Shown: one piece after another, positions 23,537-31,590 of the stretch | Layout of the letters: every line of letters begins with the position of its first letter | Position numbering within the stretch: position 1 is the stretch's first letter | Assembly: GCA_964456525.1 (NCBI GenBank) | Contig: CAYWAP010000001.1 | Coordinates: 1 to 64,000, forward strand | Length of the DNA: 64,000 nucleotides | Source of the DNA: Onthomonas sp964456525 | Lineage (GTDB): Bacteria > Bacillota > Clostridia > Oscillospirales > Oscillospiraceae | Direction of reading: 5' to 3' | Program-made: the position numbers and the translations under genes | Notes under the pieces: model-generated | The model's database searches: none | What the model was told of the DNA's origin: nothing | What the model saw: the letters and a program-made list of their open reading frames with translations, nothing else

Positions 23537-23776
23537 ATGAAGATAGATGATTTTTTAGCCGTCTTGAACGACTGCTGCAACGATATTACTTTTAAATATA
23601 ACGGAAAGAATTCTGGAATCATGCCGGAGGTTGCCGATTTCAAGAAAACGTATCACATGTGGTATGGGGATAGAGATAAAAAGTATTCCTCAGTCGATAT
23701 TCTGATGTCTGATCCATTTTTTGACGGGCGATCTCTGAAAGAAATCTATGACGATCTTGAGATCTGGGTTTCCTGA
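23537..23776 (+). CDS. Small conserved-type protein, possible immunity protein
   Basis: 79 residues, 'MKIDDFLAVLNDCCNDITF...LKEIYDDLEIWVS', acidic and soluble, with GGACAGGTG before the ATG. No motif that I can name. The stop overlaps an ATG (TGATG at 23774-23778) that runs into the N gap, so another coupled gene probably starts there. Small acidic proteins of this kind are frequent in orphan immunity clusters of polymorphic toxins; that is an inference. Confidence 0.6.
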   Translation: MKIDDFLAVLNDCCNDITFKYNGKNSGIMPEVADFKKTYHMWYGDRDKKYSSVDILMSDPFFDGRSLKEIYDDLEIWVS

Positions 23777-23779
23777 TGA

Positions 23780-23879
23780 NNNNNNNNNNNNNNNNNNNNN
23801 NNNNNNNNNNNNNNNNNNNNNNNNNNNNNNNNNNNNNNNNNNNNNNNNNNNNNNNNNNNNNNNNNNNNNNNNNNNNNNN
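23780..23879. other. Scaffold gap of 100 N
   Basis: Exactly 100 N within the small-ORF cluster. At least one gene start (ATG at 23776) enters it, so cluster content is incomplete. Confidence 0.98.
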
Positions 23880-23891
23880 GAGGGGGGTACA

Positions 23892-24059
23892 ATGATGGAT
23901 TTAAACATGTTTGATCAGGTTTTGTTAAAAACCGGGGATACCGCGTTTATTGTTGAGATATATGACAACAGCGCAGCCTATGAAATGGATATTAACACAA
24001 AAGATGGAAAAATCACAACTGATACCGTTTGGCCCGATGAGATTGACCGGAAATTATGA
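23892..24059 (+). CDS. Small DUF4926-like protein
   Basis: 55 residues, 'MMDLNMFDQVLLKTGDTAF...DEIDRKL'. It resembles the next gene in layout (LFxxxxLKxGxxxxxVxIxxNxxAxxxxI...TVxxDEI), a small SH3-like barrel pattern I associate with DUF4926, a domain common among immunity-type proteins. AGGGGGG precedes two adjacent in-frame ATGs (23892, 23895); the second has better spacing. Confidence 0.6.
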   Translation: MMDLNMFDQVLLKTGDTAFIVEIYDNSAAYEMDINTKDGKITTDTVWPDEIDRKL

Positions 24060-24089
24060 CTTATGACAGCCTGAAGGGAAGGCATCGAA

Positions 24090-24275
24090 ATGAAGATCGA
24101 ACTCTTTGAAAAATACAGATTAAAAGACGGCCGGGTGGGATGGGCCGTTGATATTTTGGGGAACGGAGAGGCCTGTATCTTTGAAATTGATAAAAAGGGC
24201 TTTGAAGACCGGATTATAACCGTAACACAGGACGAAATAAGCGAAAAAGCATTATACGATGAATCAGCCGAGTGA
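24090..24275 (+). CDS. Small DUF4926-like protein, paralogue of the previous gene
   Basis: 61 residues, 'MKIELFEKYRLKDGRVGWAV' with a conserved GN(G)EA and 'TVTQDEI' block, matching the preceding ORF. GGGAAGG lies seven bases before the ATG, 30 bases after the previous stop. Overlaps the next gene by 17 bases. Tandem diverged paralogues without a toxin suggest an orphan immunity array (inference). Confidence 0.6.
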   Translation: MKIELFEKYRLKDGRVGWAVDILGNGEACIFEIDKKGFEDRIITVTQDEISEKALYDESAE

Positions 24276-24471
24276 AGAATCATTAAAGTATATCATAGCC
24301 CGGCTGATTGACAATGCAAACGATGCAGTCAAGGAGAGCGAGAGGGATAAAGGCGACGCCTTCAAGCGGGGGCGCAGGCTGGCATATTACGAGATGCTGG
24401 ATATCCTGAAAAGCGAACTTGATGTGAGGGACGCGGATTTGAAGGAATTCGGACTTGAACATATCCAGTGA
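24259..24471 (+). CDS. Small helical protein in the immunity-like cluster
   Basis: 70 residues, mostly helical and charged, with 'GRRLAYYEMLDILKSELDV' and 'DLKEFGLEHIQ'. I recall similar short proteins from clostridial accessory regions but no function. It overlaps the previous gene by 17 bases in another frame and lacks its own clear ribosome-binding site, so coupling is likely. Confidence 0.55.
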   Translation: MNQPSEESLKYIIARLIDNANDAVKESERDKGDAFKRGRRLAYYEMLDILKSELDVRDADLKEFGLEHIQ

Positions 24472-24546
24472 ACGAAAAACAGGGATGCCCCCTCGCCGAC
24501 CCCCTATTTCAGTGTTTAAAAGGCAAAGGTTCATCCCTGCTTATTG

Positions 24547-24624
24547 AGAGGCTTTACCACCCCCACCGTATAGCGGAGGGGAGCCTCTTAATGATTGCAT
24601 ACCACAAAAAACAGCCAAAGTCAA
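24547..24624 (-). ncRNA. Promoter plus hairpin element, copy 2
   Basis: Minus strand: TTGACT (24619-24624), -10-like TATGCAAT (24594-24601), outer stem AGAGGCT/AGCCTCT (24547-24588) and the same CCGCTATACGGTGGG core as copy 1. No U-tract follows, so this copy may be decayed or read into the antisense of the upstream gene. A separate hairpin (CAGGGATG/CATCCCTG) lies immediately left, at about 24481-24539. Confidence 0.4.
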
Positions 24625-24692
24625 CGACAGAATCTATTTTGAGCACATAGCGCATTTTGGGGTCAATTAAATTTAAAATTTCGGGAGATATT

Positions 24693-24926
24693 ATGGTAAG
24701 AATTGAAAAGATAACGCTAACGGATCAGATAGCCAGATATAAGTACTTTCCAGAAGCGTCAAAAGAGAGCGGCATCGTAGCATTGAACAGAAATACAGGA
24801 GAGCGAATTTTTGAAAAAGCTCTTGAGGGATATGATCGTATGTATGCCGCACATGCGATTCGTAGGATAGAGGAATACCAAAAAAGAGGTGAATTTCTTG
24901 AACGCGATATAGTTGCGTGGTATTGA
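24693..24926 (+). CDS. Small conserved-type protein, possible immunity protein
   Basis: 77 residues from ATG 24693 (GGGAG five bases upstream), 'MVRIEKITLTDQIARYKYFP', ending 'RIEEYQKRGEFLERDIVAWY'. No nameable domain. The last gene of the small-ORF cluster, flanked by repeat copies 2 and 3. Function unknown. Confidence 0.6.
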   Translation: MVRIEKITLTDQIARYKYFPEASKESGIVALNRNTGERIFEKALEGYDRMYAAHAIRRIEEYQKRGEFLERDIVAWY

Positions 24927-25012
24927 TTTGTTGGTTAGGCCTCCTGAGCACAGCGAACCCGAGAGATACCGGAACGCCACGCCTGCCAACCAATCATTCA
25001 GTATTCAGCTAT

Positions 25013-25089
25013 AAAAAAGACGCCCGCCCACCGAGAATAGCGGACGTTCGTCTTATTGATTATATACTACATTTTAAAAAGAAAGTCAA
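25013..25089 (-). ncRNA. Promoter plus hairpin element, copy 3: candidate ~45-nt small RNA
   Basis: Minus strand: TTGACT (25084-25089), -10 TATATAAT (25059-25066), outer stem AGACG/CGTCT (25018-25053) around a diverged CCGCTATTCTCGGTGGG core, then six U (A-run 25013-25018). Complete promoter and terminator. The outer stem differs from copies 1 and 2 but still pairs. Confidence 0.5.
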
Positions 25090-25362
25090 TACAGACAATG
25101 AATTTTCATCGCATTGTCATTGATGCGCTTGTTGATGAGAATGTCAAGGCGTGATACTATTTTGATTGTGGTAAGCGTTCAAAAGGACAGGATCCGTGCA
25201 ATGTATCCCGGGAGAGCGGAGACCTATATGTTTGGAATCGATCAGCAGCCTGTCGAGCCGCCGATCGATTCCTTTTTGCCGGCGTTTTTGCTGGTGGCAG
25301 ACAAACGCCCGGGGATATAAACCGCTGGCCGAAGGGCAGCTGCTCCTGAACGCGGATTGGCC
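25090..25362. other. Intergenic stretch with a possible gene remnant
   Basis: No complete gene recognised. A plus-strand frame ending at 25320 reads a protein-like 'TYMFGIDQQPVEPPIDSF' and could be the tail of a deleted gene, but it has no credible start or ribosome-binding site. Confidence 0.35.
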
Positions 25363-26067
25363 TCACGGAGCCTGTGCTGTTAGCCAGGAGAACAGAGCCG
25401 CTTCATCCGAAACGATGGCATCGGGAACCGGTCTTCCCTCCGGAGCCGGCTCCTGCTTCGGATTCAGCCAGACGGTGATCCAGCCCAGCGCACTTGGCGC
25501 AGCCAAATCCGTTTCGTAAACGTCCCCCACATAGATCAGCTCAGACGGGGCCGCTTTTGCCGCCTGGGCAGCGCGTTCAAAAATCCGGGGATCCGGCTTG
25601 GCAATTCCCTGCTCATCGGAGACAAAGATCAAATCCTCACGAACCCATTTCTCCAAACCCAGGCAGTGAATTTTCTGCCGTTGGTATTCTGCCGTGCCGT
25701 TGGTGATGATTCCCACCCCATCGAAGTGCTCTTTGCAGTACGTGAGAATTTCCTCCATCTGGGGCGTCAACTGCAACTCCCGCTGCATCTGTCGATAGAC
25801 GTCCCGATATTCCAGCGCCTGCTGGGCGGTAATATGAATGCCCACATCCGCAAGCCCCTTCTGGTAACGATAGATGTACATCTCCTCCATGGAGATTTTT
25901 CCGCTTCTGGAATCCGCAAAAACCTCATTGCCGCGGGCGCTGCAGGTTTTGTACGCCTCCGCCGCCAGCCCCGGAACGGTTTCTCCAAAAAAGTGGGTAA
26001 ACGTCCGGCAAAACGGAATGCCCCGGTCATAGAGGGTGTCGTCCAGGTCAAAGAAAATCGTGCTCAT
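25363..26067 (-). CDS. HAD-superfamily hydrolase
   Basis: 234 residues. HAD motif I 'FFDLDDTLYD', motif II 'GIITNGT', Lys in 'GIAKPDPRIFE', motif IV 'IYVGDVYETDL'. The layout is that of YjjG/YfnB-type nucleotidases or phosphoglycolate-phosphatase relatives with a helical cap; substrate cannot be told. It starts 15 bases after pepC and is probably co-transcribed. Confidence 0.85.
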   Translation of the reverse strand: MSTIFFDLDDTLYDRGIPFCRTFTHFFGETVPGLAAEAYKTCSARGNEVFADSRSGKISMEEMYIYRYQKGLADVGIHITAQQALEYRDVYRQMQRELQLTPQMEEILTYCKEHFDGVGIITNGTAEYQRQKIHCLGLEKWVREDLIFVSDEQGIAKPDPRIFERAAQAAKAAPSELIYVGDVYETDLAAPSALGWITVWLNPKQEPAPEGRPVPDAIVSDEAALFSWLTAQAP

Positions 26068-26082
26068 ACCCGCTCCGTCCTG

Positions 26083-27399
26083 TTATGCCAGGGGATCCCA
26101 GAATTTCATGGGGATGGGTTCCTGGGCCAGCAATGCCCTCTGCCGGTCGTTCAGCAGGGATTTGCGGACAATGATCTGGAAGACGTACTCCCGGAACCAT
26201 TTCTCGCTGCAAATGAAGTAGCCTTTTTGGCCGCTGGCATCGCCCCAGCTGTTTTCAATCTTCCAGCGGTTCGGCGTTTCATCCTCCGTCAGGTTGACGC
26301 CGCAGAACATCATGCAGTGGTTCATGGTGGAGGTTCCGGTCAGCAGCTTCTCCCGCTTGGTCATGCCCAGAGTTAAGCCGCCCAAAACGTCCCCATAGGC
26401 GAAACTGTCCTGATCCCAGTAACCCTTCGCCCGGTCGCGATAGGCGTGGCAGTCACAGCTGAACACAACGCCCTCCCCGTCTTTGAGCTGGGCAATGGCG
26501 AGGGCCTCCGTCTCCTCCATGGACAGGTTCAGCCAGGAGAACTCGTTCTCCACAATGTCGCCCATGAACGGCTGGCTGTAGGTACGGTCAAATTCGTGGC
26601 TGGGGGCTGAGATAATGCCGATGTAGTTTTCCAGATCGTCCCCAACGTACTGCTCATAAAACGCTTTTGGCGTCAGATTGCTGTGGCAGTGGTACTTGCC
26701 CTCCTTGTCCGTATAGGCAAAGTCGAACACTTTAGTGGGCTGGCCGTAGAGGATGCACAGCGCGTTGTACAGCTCCTGCAGCATTTCCGCCCGGCGCGCC
26801 CCGGTGTCCTTTCCCTCCTGGTAAAGGCGGCGCAGTTCCAGACCGTCCTCGCGGAGCTTTTCCATCACCACGTCTTTCCACTCGGCGGTGCCGCTGGAGT
26901 GGACCGTCTCCGGCATGACCCAATCCGGCACCACGCCGTACTTCTTCATCAGTCCGACCGCCATATCCCACTGACCGCCGTCCACGTTGCAATTTTGGAA
27001 AATAGACGCGTTTTCCCGGGAGTCCAGCGGCTGATCCGCGTAATGGAGGACGGCCTCAAAAAAGTTGTTTCCCTTCTCCAGCTTATCATAAAACGCCAAA
27101 TACGTTCCAGACAGCGCAAATTCCTTCATGTGGCACTTTTCAATGACACGCTCACGCACCAGATTCATGGCAGAGAACATCCAGCAGCGGCCGCTCTGCT
27201 TCTGATTGGTGACGCCTGTGGTGGGAACCTCAATGGAAAAATCCATCCGCAGCTTGGCGGCATTTTCCGGAATAAAGGCCGCATCCGTCAATTTGGTGCT
27301 GCTCAGTGCGCGGGAGAGCACATTCAGGTTTGGATTGGCAGCGTAACCGGCTTCCATCTGAGCCAGCAGCTCCGGTGTGATGGGAGAGACGTGGTTCAT
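26083..27399 (-). CDS. pepC: Aminopeptidase C (bleomycin hydrolase family, C1B)
   Basis: 438 residues. The papain-like triad is visible: Cys72 in 'QKQSGRCWMFSAMN', His in 'TMNHCMMFCGVNL' and Asn in 'WKIENSWGDASG'. It forms cytosolic hexamers that trim peptides. The C-terminus ends 'IPMKFWDPLA' as usual. Ribosome-binding site is weak. The leader (27400-27482) contains a hairpin GTCCCGC/GCGGGAC. Confidence 0.93.
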   Translation of the reverse strand: MNHVSPITPELLAQMEAGYAANPNLNVLSRALSSTKLTDAAFIPENAAKLRMDFSIEVPTTGVTNQKQSGRCWMFSAMNLVRERVIEKCHMKEFALSGTYLAFYDKLEKGNNFFEAVLHYADQPLDSRENASIFQNCNVDGGQWDMAVGLMKKYGVVPDWVMPETVHSSGTAEWKDVVMEKLREDGLELRRLYQEGKDTGARRAEMLQELYNALCILYGQPTKVFDFAYTDKEGKYHCHSNLTPKAFYEQYVGDDLENYIGIISAPSHEFDRTYSQPFMGDIVENEFSWLNLSMEETEALAIAQLKDGEGVVFSCDCHAYRDRAKGYWDQDSFAYGDVLGGLTLGMTKREKLLTGTSTMNHCMMFCGVNLTEDETPNRWKIENSWGDASGQKGYFICSEKWFREYVFQIIVRKSLLNDRQRALLAQEPIPMKFWDPLA

Positions 27400-27674
27400 A
27401 TTCAGTCACATTCTTTCTAATGAAATCGTGCCTGGATGTCCCGCTTGCTAAGCGGGCATGTAAACGTCCGTTTGGCGGGACCTCCCGACATGTGCTATTG
27501 TAGCAGATTTTTGGAAGAATTCCACCCTTTTAGGAGAAAATTGCATCCAAATTTTTGATACATTCCACAGCGCGCCCCGCTTTCCCCGCGCCTGCGCATA
27601 AATCTGGCATTTGACTTTTGCAGGCCCAGCCTGTAAAATAAAAATAAATCAATCCCTCCCATTGTTGACATCAG

Positions 27675-27701
27675 ATCCCTGTGGGTGTCACCCACGGGGA
27701 T
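27675..27701. other. Stable hairpin between pepC and the P-loop gene
   Basis: ATCCCTGTGGGT (27675-27686) pairs with ACCCACGGGGAT (27690-27701), one G-T pair, 3-base loop, followed on the plus strand by TCTTCTGT. Purpose unclear as no plus-strand gene ends here. Other than this, the pepC leader hairpin and the promoter at 27800-27828, 27400-27876 shows nothing. Confidence 0.4.
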
Positions 27702-27799
27702 TCTTCTGTATGTCCCCGCCCGAGGGCCATTCCCCTGCGCTGTTCACGCTGCCGCCCTCGGCCCTTTTCCCTTTTTTCAACAAAACGGAATCCCATCCA

Positions 27800-27828
27800 T
27801 TGCGGAAAAGGCACGGCTCCGTTATAAT
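27800..27828 (+). promoter_or_regulatory. Promoter of the P-loop/CYTH-like gene
   Basis: TTGCGG (27800-27805) and a perfect TATAAT (27823-27828), spaced 17, about 50 bases before the ATG. Confidence 0.7.
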
Positions 27829-27876
27829 AAAATGAAATTTCCTTTTCCCCTGTCATGAAAGAGGCGATCCAAAAAT

Positions 27877-28962
27877 ATGGAGATCAACAAAATTGTCATC
27901 ACCGGCGGGCCATGTGCCGGCAAAACCACAGCTATGAGCTGGATCCAGAACACCTTCCACAAGAAGGGTTACACCGTCCTGTTCGTCCCCGAGACGGCAA
28001 CGGAGCTGATCGGCAACGGCGTCGCGCCCTGGACCTGCGGCTCCAATTTCGAGTATCAGAAATGTCAGTGCCAGCTGCAAATGGCCAAAGAATCCATTTT
28101 TGAGCAGGCCGCCCAGACGATGCCGGGGGATAAAATCCTCATTGTCTGCGACCGCGGCATGCTGGACAACAAAATCTATATGACGGACGCAGAATTTCAG
28201 CAGATCATGGAGGAGCTAGGCACCAACGAGGTGGAACAGCGCGACCAGTACAACGCCGTGTTCCACCTGGTCACCGCCGCCAAGGGCGTGGAAGAAGCCT
28301 ATACCCGCGCCAACAACAAGGCTCGGGTGGAGACAATTGAAGAGGCCGTGGCGCTGGACGACGGCACGCTGAACGCCTGGACGGGCCACCCCTATCTGCG
28401 CACCATTGACAACTCCACCGACTTTATGAACAAGATGCGCAACCTCATCGACGAGATTTCCCTCTTCCTGGGCGAACCCGGCCCCACCAAAATCCGCAAG
28501 AAATTCCTGGTGGAAATCCCTGACCTGAATTGGCTGGAGAGCCTGCCCAACTGCCGGCGGGTGGAAATTATCCAGACGTATCTGCGGTCCAAAGAGGACG
28601 AGGAAGTCCGCATTCGCCAATGGGGCGCCGACAGCAGCTATATCTTTTACATGACCCGTAAAAAGAAAGATGCCAGCGGCAACACAATCAAGACAGAGCG
28701 GCGCCTGTCCCAAAAGGAATATCTGTCCCGCCTGATGGACGCGGACTTCTCCCGCCGTCAAATCTGCAAAACCCGTTACTGCCTGACCCACGACACGCTG
28801 TATTATGAAATTGATCTCTACCCGTTCTGGGAGAATCAGGCGATGGTGGAGGTCGAGGTGAATTACGATGATCAGGAACTGCGCCTGCTCGGGCACCTCA
28901 AGGTGATTCGCGAGGTCACCGGCGATCCCCGCTACACCAACACCGCTCTGGCCAAAATTTAA
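27877..28962 (+). CDS. P-loop ATPase with C-terminal CYTH-like domain
   Basis: 361 residues. N-terminal AAA/NadR-kinase-like domain with Walker A 'TGGPCAGKTT' (10-18) and 'LIVCDRGMLDNKIYM'. The C-terminal half (~200-361, 'RVEIIQTYLRS', 'FYMTRKKK', 'TERRLSQKEYLSRL', 'YEIDLYPFW') looks like a CYTH triphosphate-tunnel domain. The combination recalls the TTD14-type ATPase family. The partner chemistry (nucleotide- or triphosphate-dependent) is unknown. Monocistronic, between its own promoter and a long terminator. Confidence 0.8.
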   Translation: MEINKIVITGGPCAGKTTAMSWIQNTFHKKGYTVLFVPETATELIGNGVAPWTCGSNFEYQKCQCQLQMAKESIFEQAAQTMPGDKILIVCDRGMLDNKIYMTDAEFQQIMEELGTNEVEQRDQYNAVFHLVTAAKGVEEAYTRANNKARVETIEEAVALDDGTLNAWTGHPYLRTIDNSTDFMNKMRNLIDEISLFLGEPGPTKIRKKFLVEIPDLNWLESLPNCRRVEIIQTYLRSKEDEEVRIRQWGADSSYIFYMTRKKKDASGNTIKTERRLSQKEYLSRLMDADFSRRQICKTRYCLTHDTLYYEIDLYPFWENQAMVEVEVNYDDQELRLLGHLKVIREVTGDPRYTNTALAKI

Positions 28963-28999
28963 GGGAACGCTCATAGAGAGGTTCCCTTGGTATCGGACC

Positions 29000-29056
29000 T
29001 GTATGCACAGGCGGATGGCACGGATGTGGCCATCCTTTGCCTGTGCATACACTTGT
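29000..29056 (+). terminator. Long intrinsic terminator
   Basis: TGTATGCACAGGC (29000-29012) pairs with GCCTGTGCATACA (29039-29051) and GGATGGC with GCCATCC inside, a 20-bp stem with a TTT bulge, followed by TTGTTTT. It ends the P-loop gene transcript, facing the RsgI-like gene whose stop is at 29058. A short hairpin GGGAAC/GTTCCC precedes it. Confidence 0.85.
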
Positions 29057-29057
29057 T

Positions 29058-30701
29058 TTAATCGTCTATTTCCTTCTCCTTGGAGAGAATGGCGCCGTTC
29101 GCTGCCGAGATTTCATAGCTGTATTCGGTTTGATCCTTCTTGAATTCAACCTCGTACACGCGGACGCCGTCGTCGGTATCCAGCTCCACTTCCAGTTTGC
29201 GGACTTCACTTGCAGAGAATCCAGCGTCGCTGAGGGCGATTTCCTGGGCCTCTGCTGCGGTGATTTCACTGCCCTGGGAATTGGCCGTCGCCGCAGACTT
29301 GTCCTTCACCTTTGCATCCAGACTTAATATGCTGCCGCTCGAGGCGTTAATCTCGTACTCGTATTCCACCCCATTGCTGAGGAACTCAATCTCATAGGTT
29401 ATGATTCCGTCATCCCGATCCATCTCGGCCTTGACAAAGACCGCGTCGCTCTCCGAGACGCCTGCATGGTTCAGGGCGATCTTCTTCGCCTGGGCAACGG
29501 TAATCAAGCCGTCCGACGATGCCTCGCTTTGGGCTGAGCTGCTGCTGGTTGTGCTGTTCTTGGTCGAGCTGCTGCTGGTCGAGCTGTTCTTGGTCGAGCT
29601 GCTGCTGGTCGAGCTGTTCTTGGTTGAGCTGCTGCTGGTCGAGCTGCTGCTGGTCGAGCTGCTGCTGGTCGAGCTGCTGCTGGTAGTGCTGTCGCTGGTC
29701 GAGCTGTTGTTGGTCGTGCTGTCGCTGGTCGTGCTGCTACTGGTTGTGTTGTCGCTGGTAGTGCTGTCGCTGGTTGCGCTGTCGCTCTGCGTTGTGCTGT
29801 CGCTGGTAGTGCTGTCGCTCTGCGTTGTGCTGTCGCTGGTAGTGCTGTCGCTCTGCTCTGCGTTGTCCTCGTCCACTTCCTCTACAGCATCGCTGAGATT
29901 CTCCCAGATGCTTTCGTCTGCATCATAGTCCACGATGTCGCTGATGTCGATATTCCTCTCCTGAACCAGCTGTGCCAGCTCCTTCAGGCTCATCGCAGCC
30001 AGCTCCACCGGATCCAGGGAACTGTCCTTGGCTGCCAGGTTCAACACCAGAACCGCCTTTCCCAGGGAAATCTGGTTTTCTTCTGCAAAGGTTTTCGCCT
30101 CGCTGCTGCTCTCTACCGTCTGGTTGATGATAAAGGCTTCCACCTGGTTGCTCTCCAGGCTGTCATTGATGTCTACGAGTACCAGATTGCGGACGTAAGT
30201 GGCCGTCTCTGCATCTTCGCTGTAGACAGAAACCAGAATATTGTTTTCTTCGTCCGTGGTCAAATATCCCTTCTGAACCATGGAGCCGATAATCGCGTTA
30301 ACCGCCACGTTTAAATCCACGTTCTTCAAGGACATTCCATCCAGAATCTCTTCCGCTTCCTCGTTGACGGCGCTGACATCAATCACCTTATCCTTCCGGT
30401 TGGTAGTAATCTCAATACTGGGATTCACGTCAATGTCCACCACAGAGCTTACGACGAAATTATTCTGATAGTAAAGGCCTCCGCACAGGCCGATCGCCAG
30501 CACAAGACAGGCGGCAGCCGCTGTCGCCAGCAGACGAAAGGTGCGCTTACGGGAGGCAGGCTTTTGACTGGAGGTCTGCTTCATAGTGATCACATTCCTT
30601 TCCTCTTTTGTATTCAGTTCGCGTTCAATGCGCTCGTACAGGTCGTCGGGGACCATCTGAGAGAGTGCATCAGAAAGGTTCTTTTCCAGTTTCTTTTTCA
30701 T
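29058..30701 (-). CDS. RsgI-like anti-sigma/PepSY membrane protein with a Ser/Thr-rich linker
   Basis: 547 residues. A cytoplasmic N-terminus (1-~53) and a membrane helix near 56-76 lead to an RsgI-N-like extracellular domain ('SVVDIDVNPSIEITTNRKDK'). Then comes a ~110-residue Ser/Thr/Asn/Gln low-complexity linker (about 285-396) and two PepSY domains ('LITVAQAKKIALNHAG', 'EITAAEAQEIALSDAG'). It starts two bases from the stop of the upstream ECF sigma factor, so it is almost certainly its anti-sigma factor, with the outer domains sensing an envelope signal. Clostridial RsgI proteins often carry sensory modules outside; here PepSY replaces the carbohydrate-binding modules of cellulolytic species. 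Confidence 0.85.
   Translation of the reverse strand: MKKKLEKNLSDALSQMVPDDLYERIERELNTKEERNVITMKQTSSQKPASRKRTFRLLATAAAACLVLAIGLCGGLYYQNNFVVSSVVDIDVNPSIEITTNRKDKVIDVSAVNEEAEEILDGMSLKNVDLNVAVNAIIGSMVQKGYLTTDEENNILVSVYSEDAETATYVRNLVLVDINDSLESNQVEAFIINQTVESSSEAKTFAEENQISLGKAVLVLNLAAKDSSLDPVELAAMSLKELAQLVQERNIDISDIVDYDADESIWENLSDAVEEVDEDNAEQSDSTTSDSTTQSDSTTSDSTTQSDSATSDSTTSDNTTSSSTTSDSTTNNSSTSDSTTSSSSTSSSSTSSSSTSSSSTKNSSTSSSSTKNSSTSSSSTKNSTTSSSSAQSEASSDGLITVAQAKKIALNHAGVSESDAVFVKAEMDRDDGIITYEIEFLSNGVEYEYEINASSGSILSLDAKVKDKSAATANSQGSEITAAEAQEIALSDAGFSASEVRKLEVELDTDDGVRVYEVEFKKDQTEYSYEISAANGAILSKEKEIDD
29527..29850. repeat. Tandem coding repeats of the Ser/Thr linker
   Basis: Imperfect short tandem repeats of CTGCTGCTGGTCGAG and related units (15-30 bases) encode runs such as TSSSSTKNSS and TTSDSTTQSDS. 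Near-identical units at DNA level indicate recent slippage, so length probably varies between strains. Confidence 0.85.
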
Positions 30702-30702
30702 C

Positions 30703-31272
30703 TCAGATATGCTCCTCCATATATTTTTTCAACTTTTTCATGGCCCGATGATACTTCGACAAGACAGTATTCAGTGGAAGCTGTAGGATCTCGGCAATTT
30801 CCCGGTTTTTCATCCCGTGAACCGCATGCAGCATCACGATCTGCTGCTCCTGGTCGCTCAGCAATTGAAGGACCCCCTGCAGCGTGATGCGCAATTCGAC
30901 ATTTTCAATGGCGGAAAGGCCGTTGCCTTCCAGATGCCATATTTCGTCAATGGGTGTGGTATTCCCGCCGCCGCGCAAACGCATGAGGGCGAAATTTCGG
31001 GCGATGGTAAAAATCCACGCCATCGGCTTTCCCCTGCCCTGATAGCTCCCTGCCTTCCAATAAATTGCCAGCATGGTTTCCTGTAATACATCCTCCGCAT
31101 CATGGGTATTTTTGGTGATGGAAAGGGCAAAGCCGTAAACATGTTTGGAAATTTCTTCGTACAAAAAGTGGAATGCATCCCGATCTCCGGCGGCAATTCG
31201 GCCAATTAAGCTGTCATCTATCACAGCACCCTCTGAGATGCTCCATGCGTTGGATGCCAGTTTTTGATTCAT
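30703..31272 (-). CDS. ECF-type RNA polymerase sigma factor
   Basis: 189 residues. Sigma region 2 ('DAFHFLYEEISKHVYGFAL...DAEDVLQETMLAIYWKAG') and region 4 ('LSDQEQQIVMLHAVHGMKN', 'EIAEILQLPLNTVLSKYHRA'). AAGGGA lies nine bases before the ATG. Next to an RsgI-like anti-sigma gene with one base between, a standard sigma/anti-sigma pair that probably autoregulates. I could not find a convincing promoter. Confidence 0.92.
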   Translation of the reverse strand: MNQKLASNAWSISEGAVIDDSLIGRIAAGDRDAFHFLYEEISKHVYGFALSITKNTHDAEDVLQETMLAIYWKAGSYQGRGKPMAWIFTIARNFALMRLRGGGNTTPIDEIWHLEGNGLSAIENVELRITLQGVLQLLSDQEQQIVMLHAVHGMKNREIAEILQLPLNTVLSKYHRAMKKLKKYMEEHI

Positions 31273-31477
31273 ATGATTGATTCCCTTCTGTTTCGGAAAA
31301 AGCTGCGCAGTTTTTTAGCCCTTACACTAGAATAATGCTCCGGGGCTATATTTTATTGCGCGTCATCCATATTTTTATAAAATGTCAAAAATACGGAGGA
31401 GACGGGCCGGAGAGGCCGGTTTCCCCCACATGGTAGGCACCCTGTTGACGCCGGATGCCTCCCTCCGCCAATACGCA

Positions 31478-31519
31478 AAAATACACCCCTTTACTACGTT
31501 CAGCAAAGAAGTGTATTTT
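31478..31519. terminator. AT-rich inverted repeat in the sigma-yebC intergenic region
   Basis: AAAATACAC (31478-31486) pairs with GTGTATTTT (31511-31519), with A- and T-rich ends on both strands, so it may terminate in either direction. A second repeat at 31591-31643 lies 11 bases after yebC. Nothing else seen in 31273-31653. Confidence 0.5.
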
Positions 31520-31590
31520 CCGTTCATACTCTTTCACTTATCCTGTTCCCGTTTTGGATAGATCCGCTCAACTGGTTTCCTTCCCTGTGA

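Noticed and set aside
24468..24650. Plus-strand peptide containing PHRIAEGSLLMIAYHK, with relatives in the other two repeat copies
   Set aside because: The similarity between the three peptides comes from the repeated promoter-hairpin element read on the opposite strand; there is no consistent start or ribosome-binding site.
25114..25320. 68-codon plus-strand frame after the third repeat
   Set aside because: The first half overlaps repeat-flanking AT-rich DNA and lacks a ribosome-binding site; at most a remnant.
27436..27482. Hairpins in the pepC leader as a T-box riboswitch
   Set aside because: No T-box core or antiterminator sequence; the hairpins are short and not followed by a U-tract.
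29527..29850. Tandem repeats that could suggest a CRISPR array
   Set aside because: Units are contiguous without unique spacers and stay in frame inside the PepSY protein gene.
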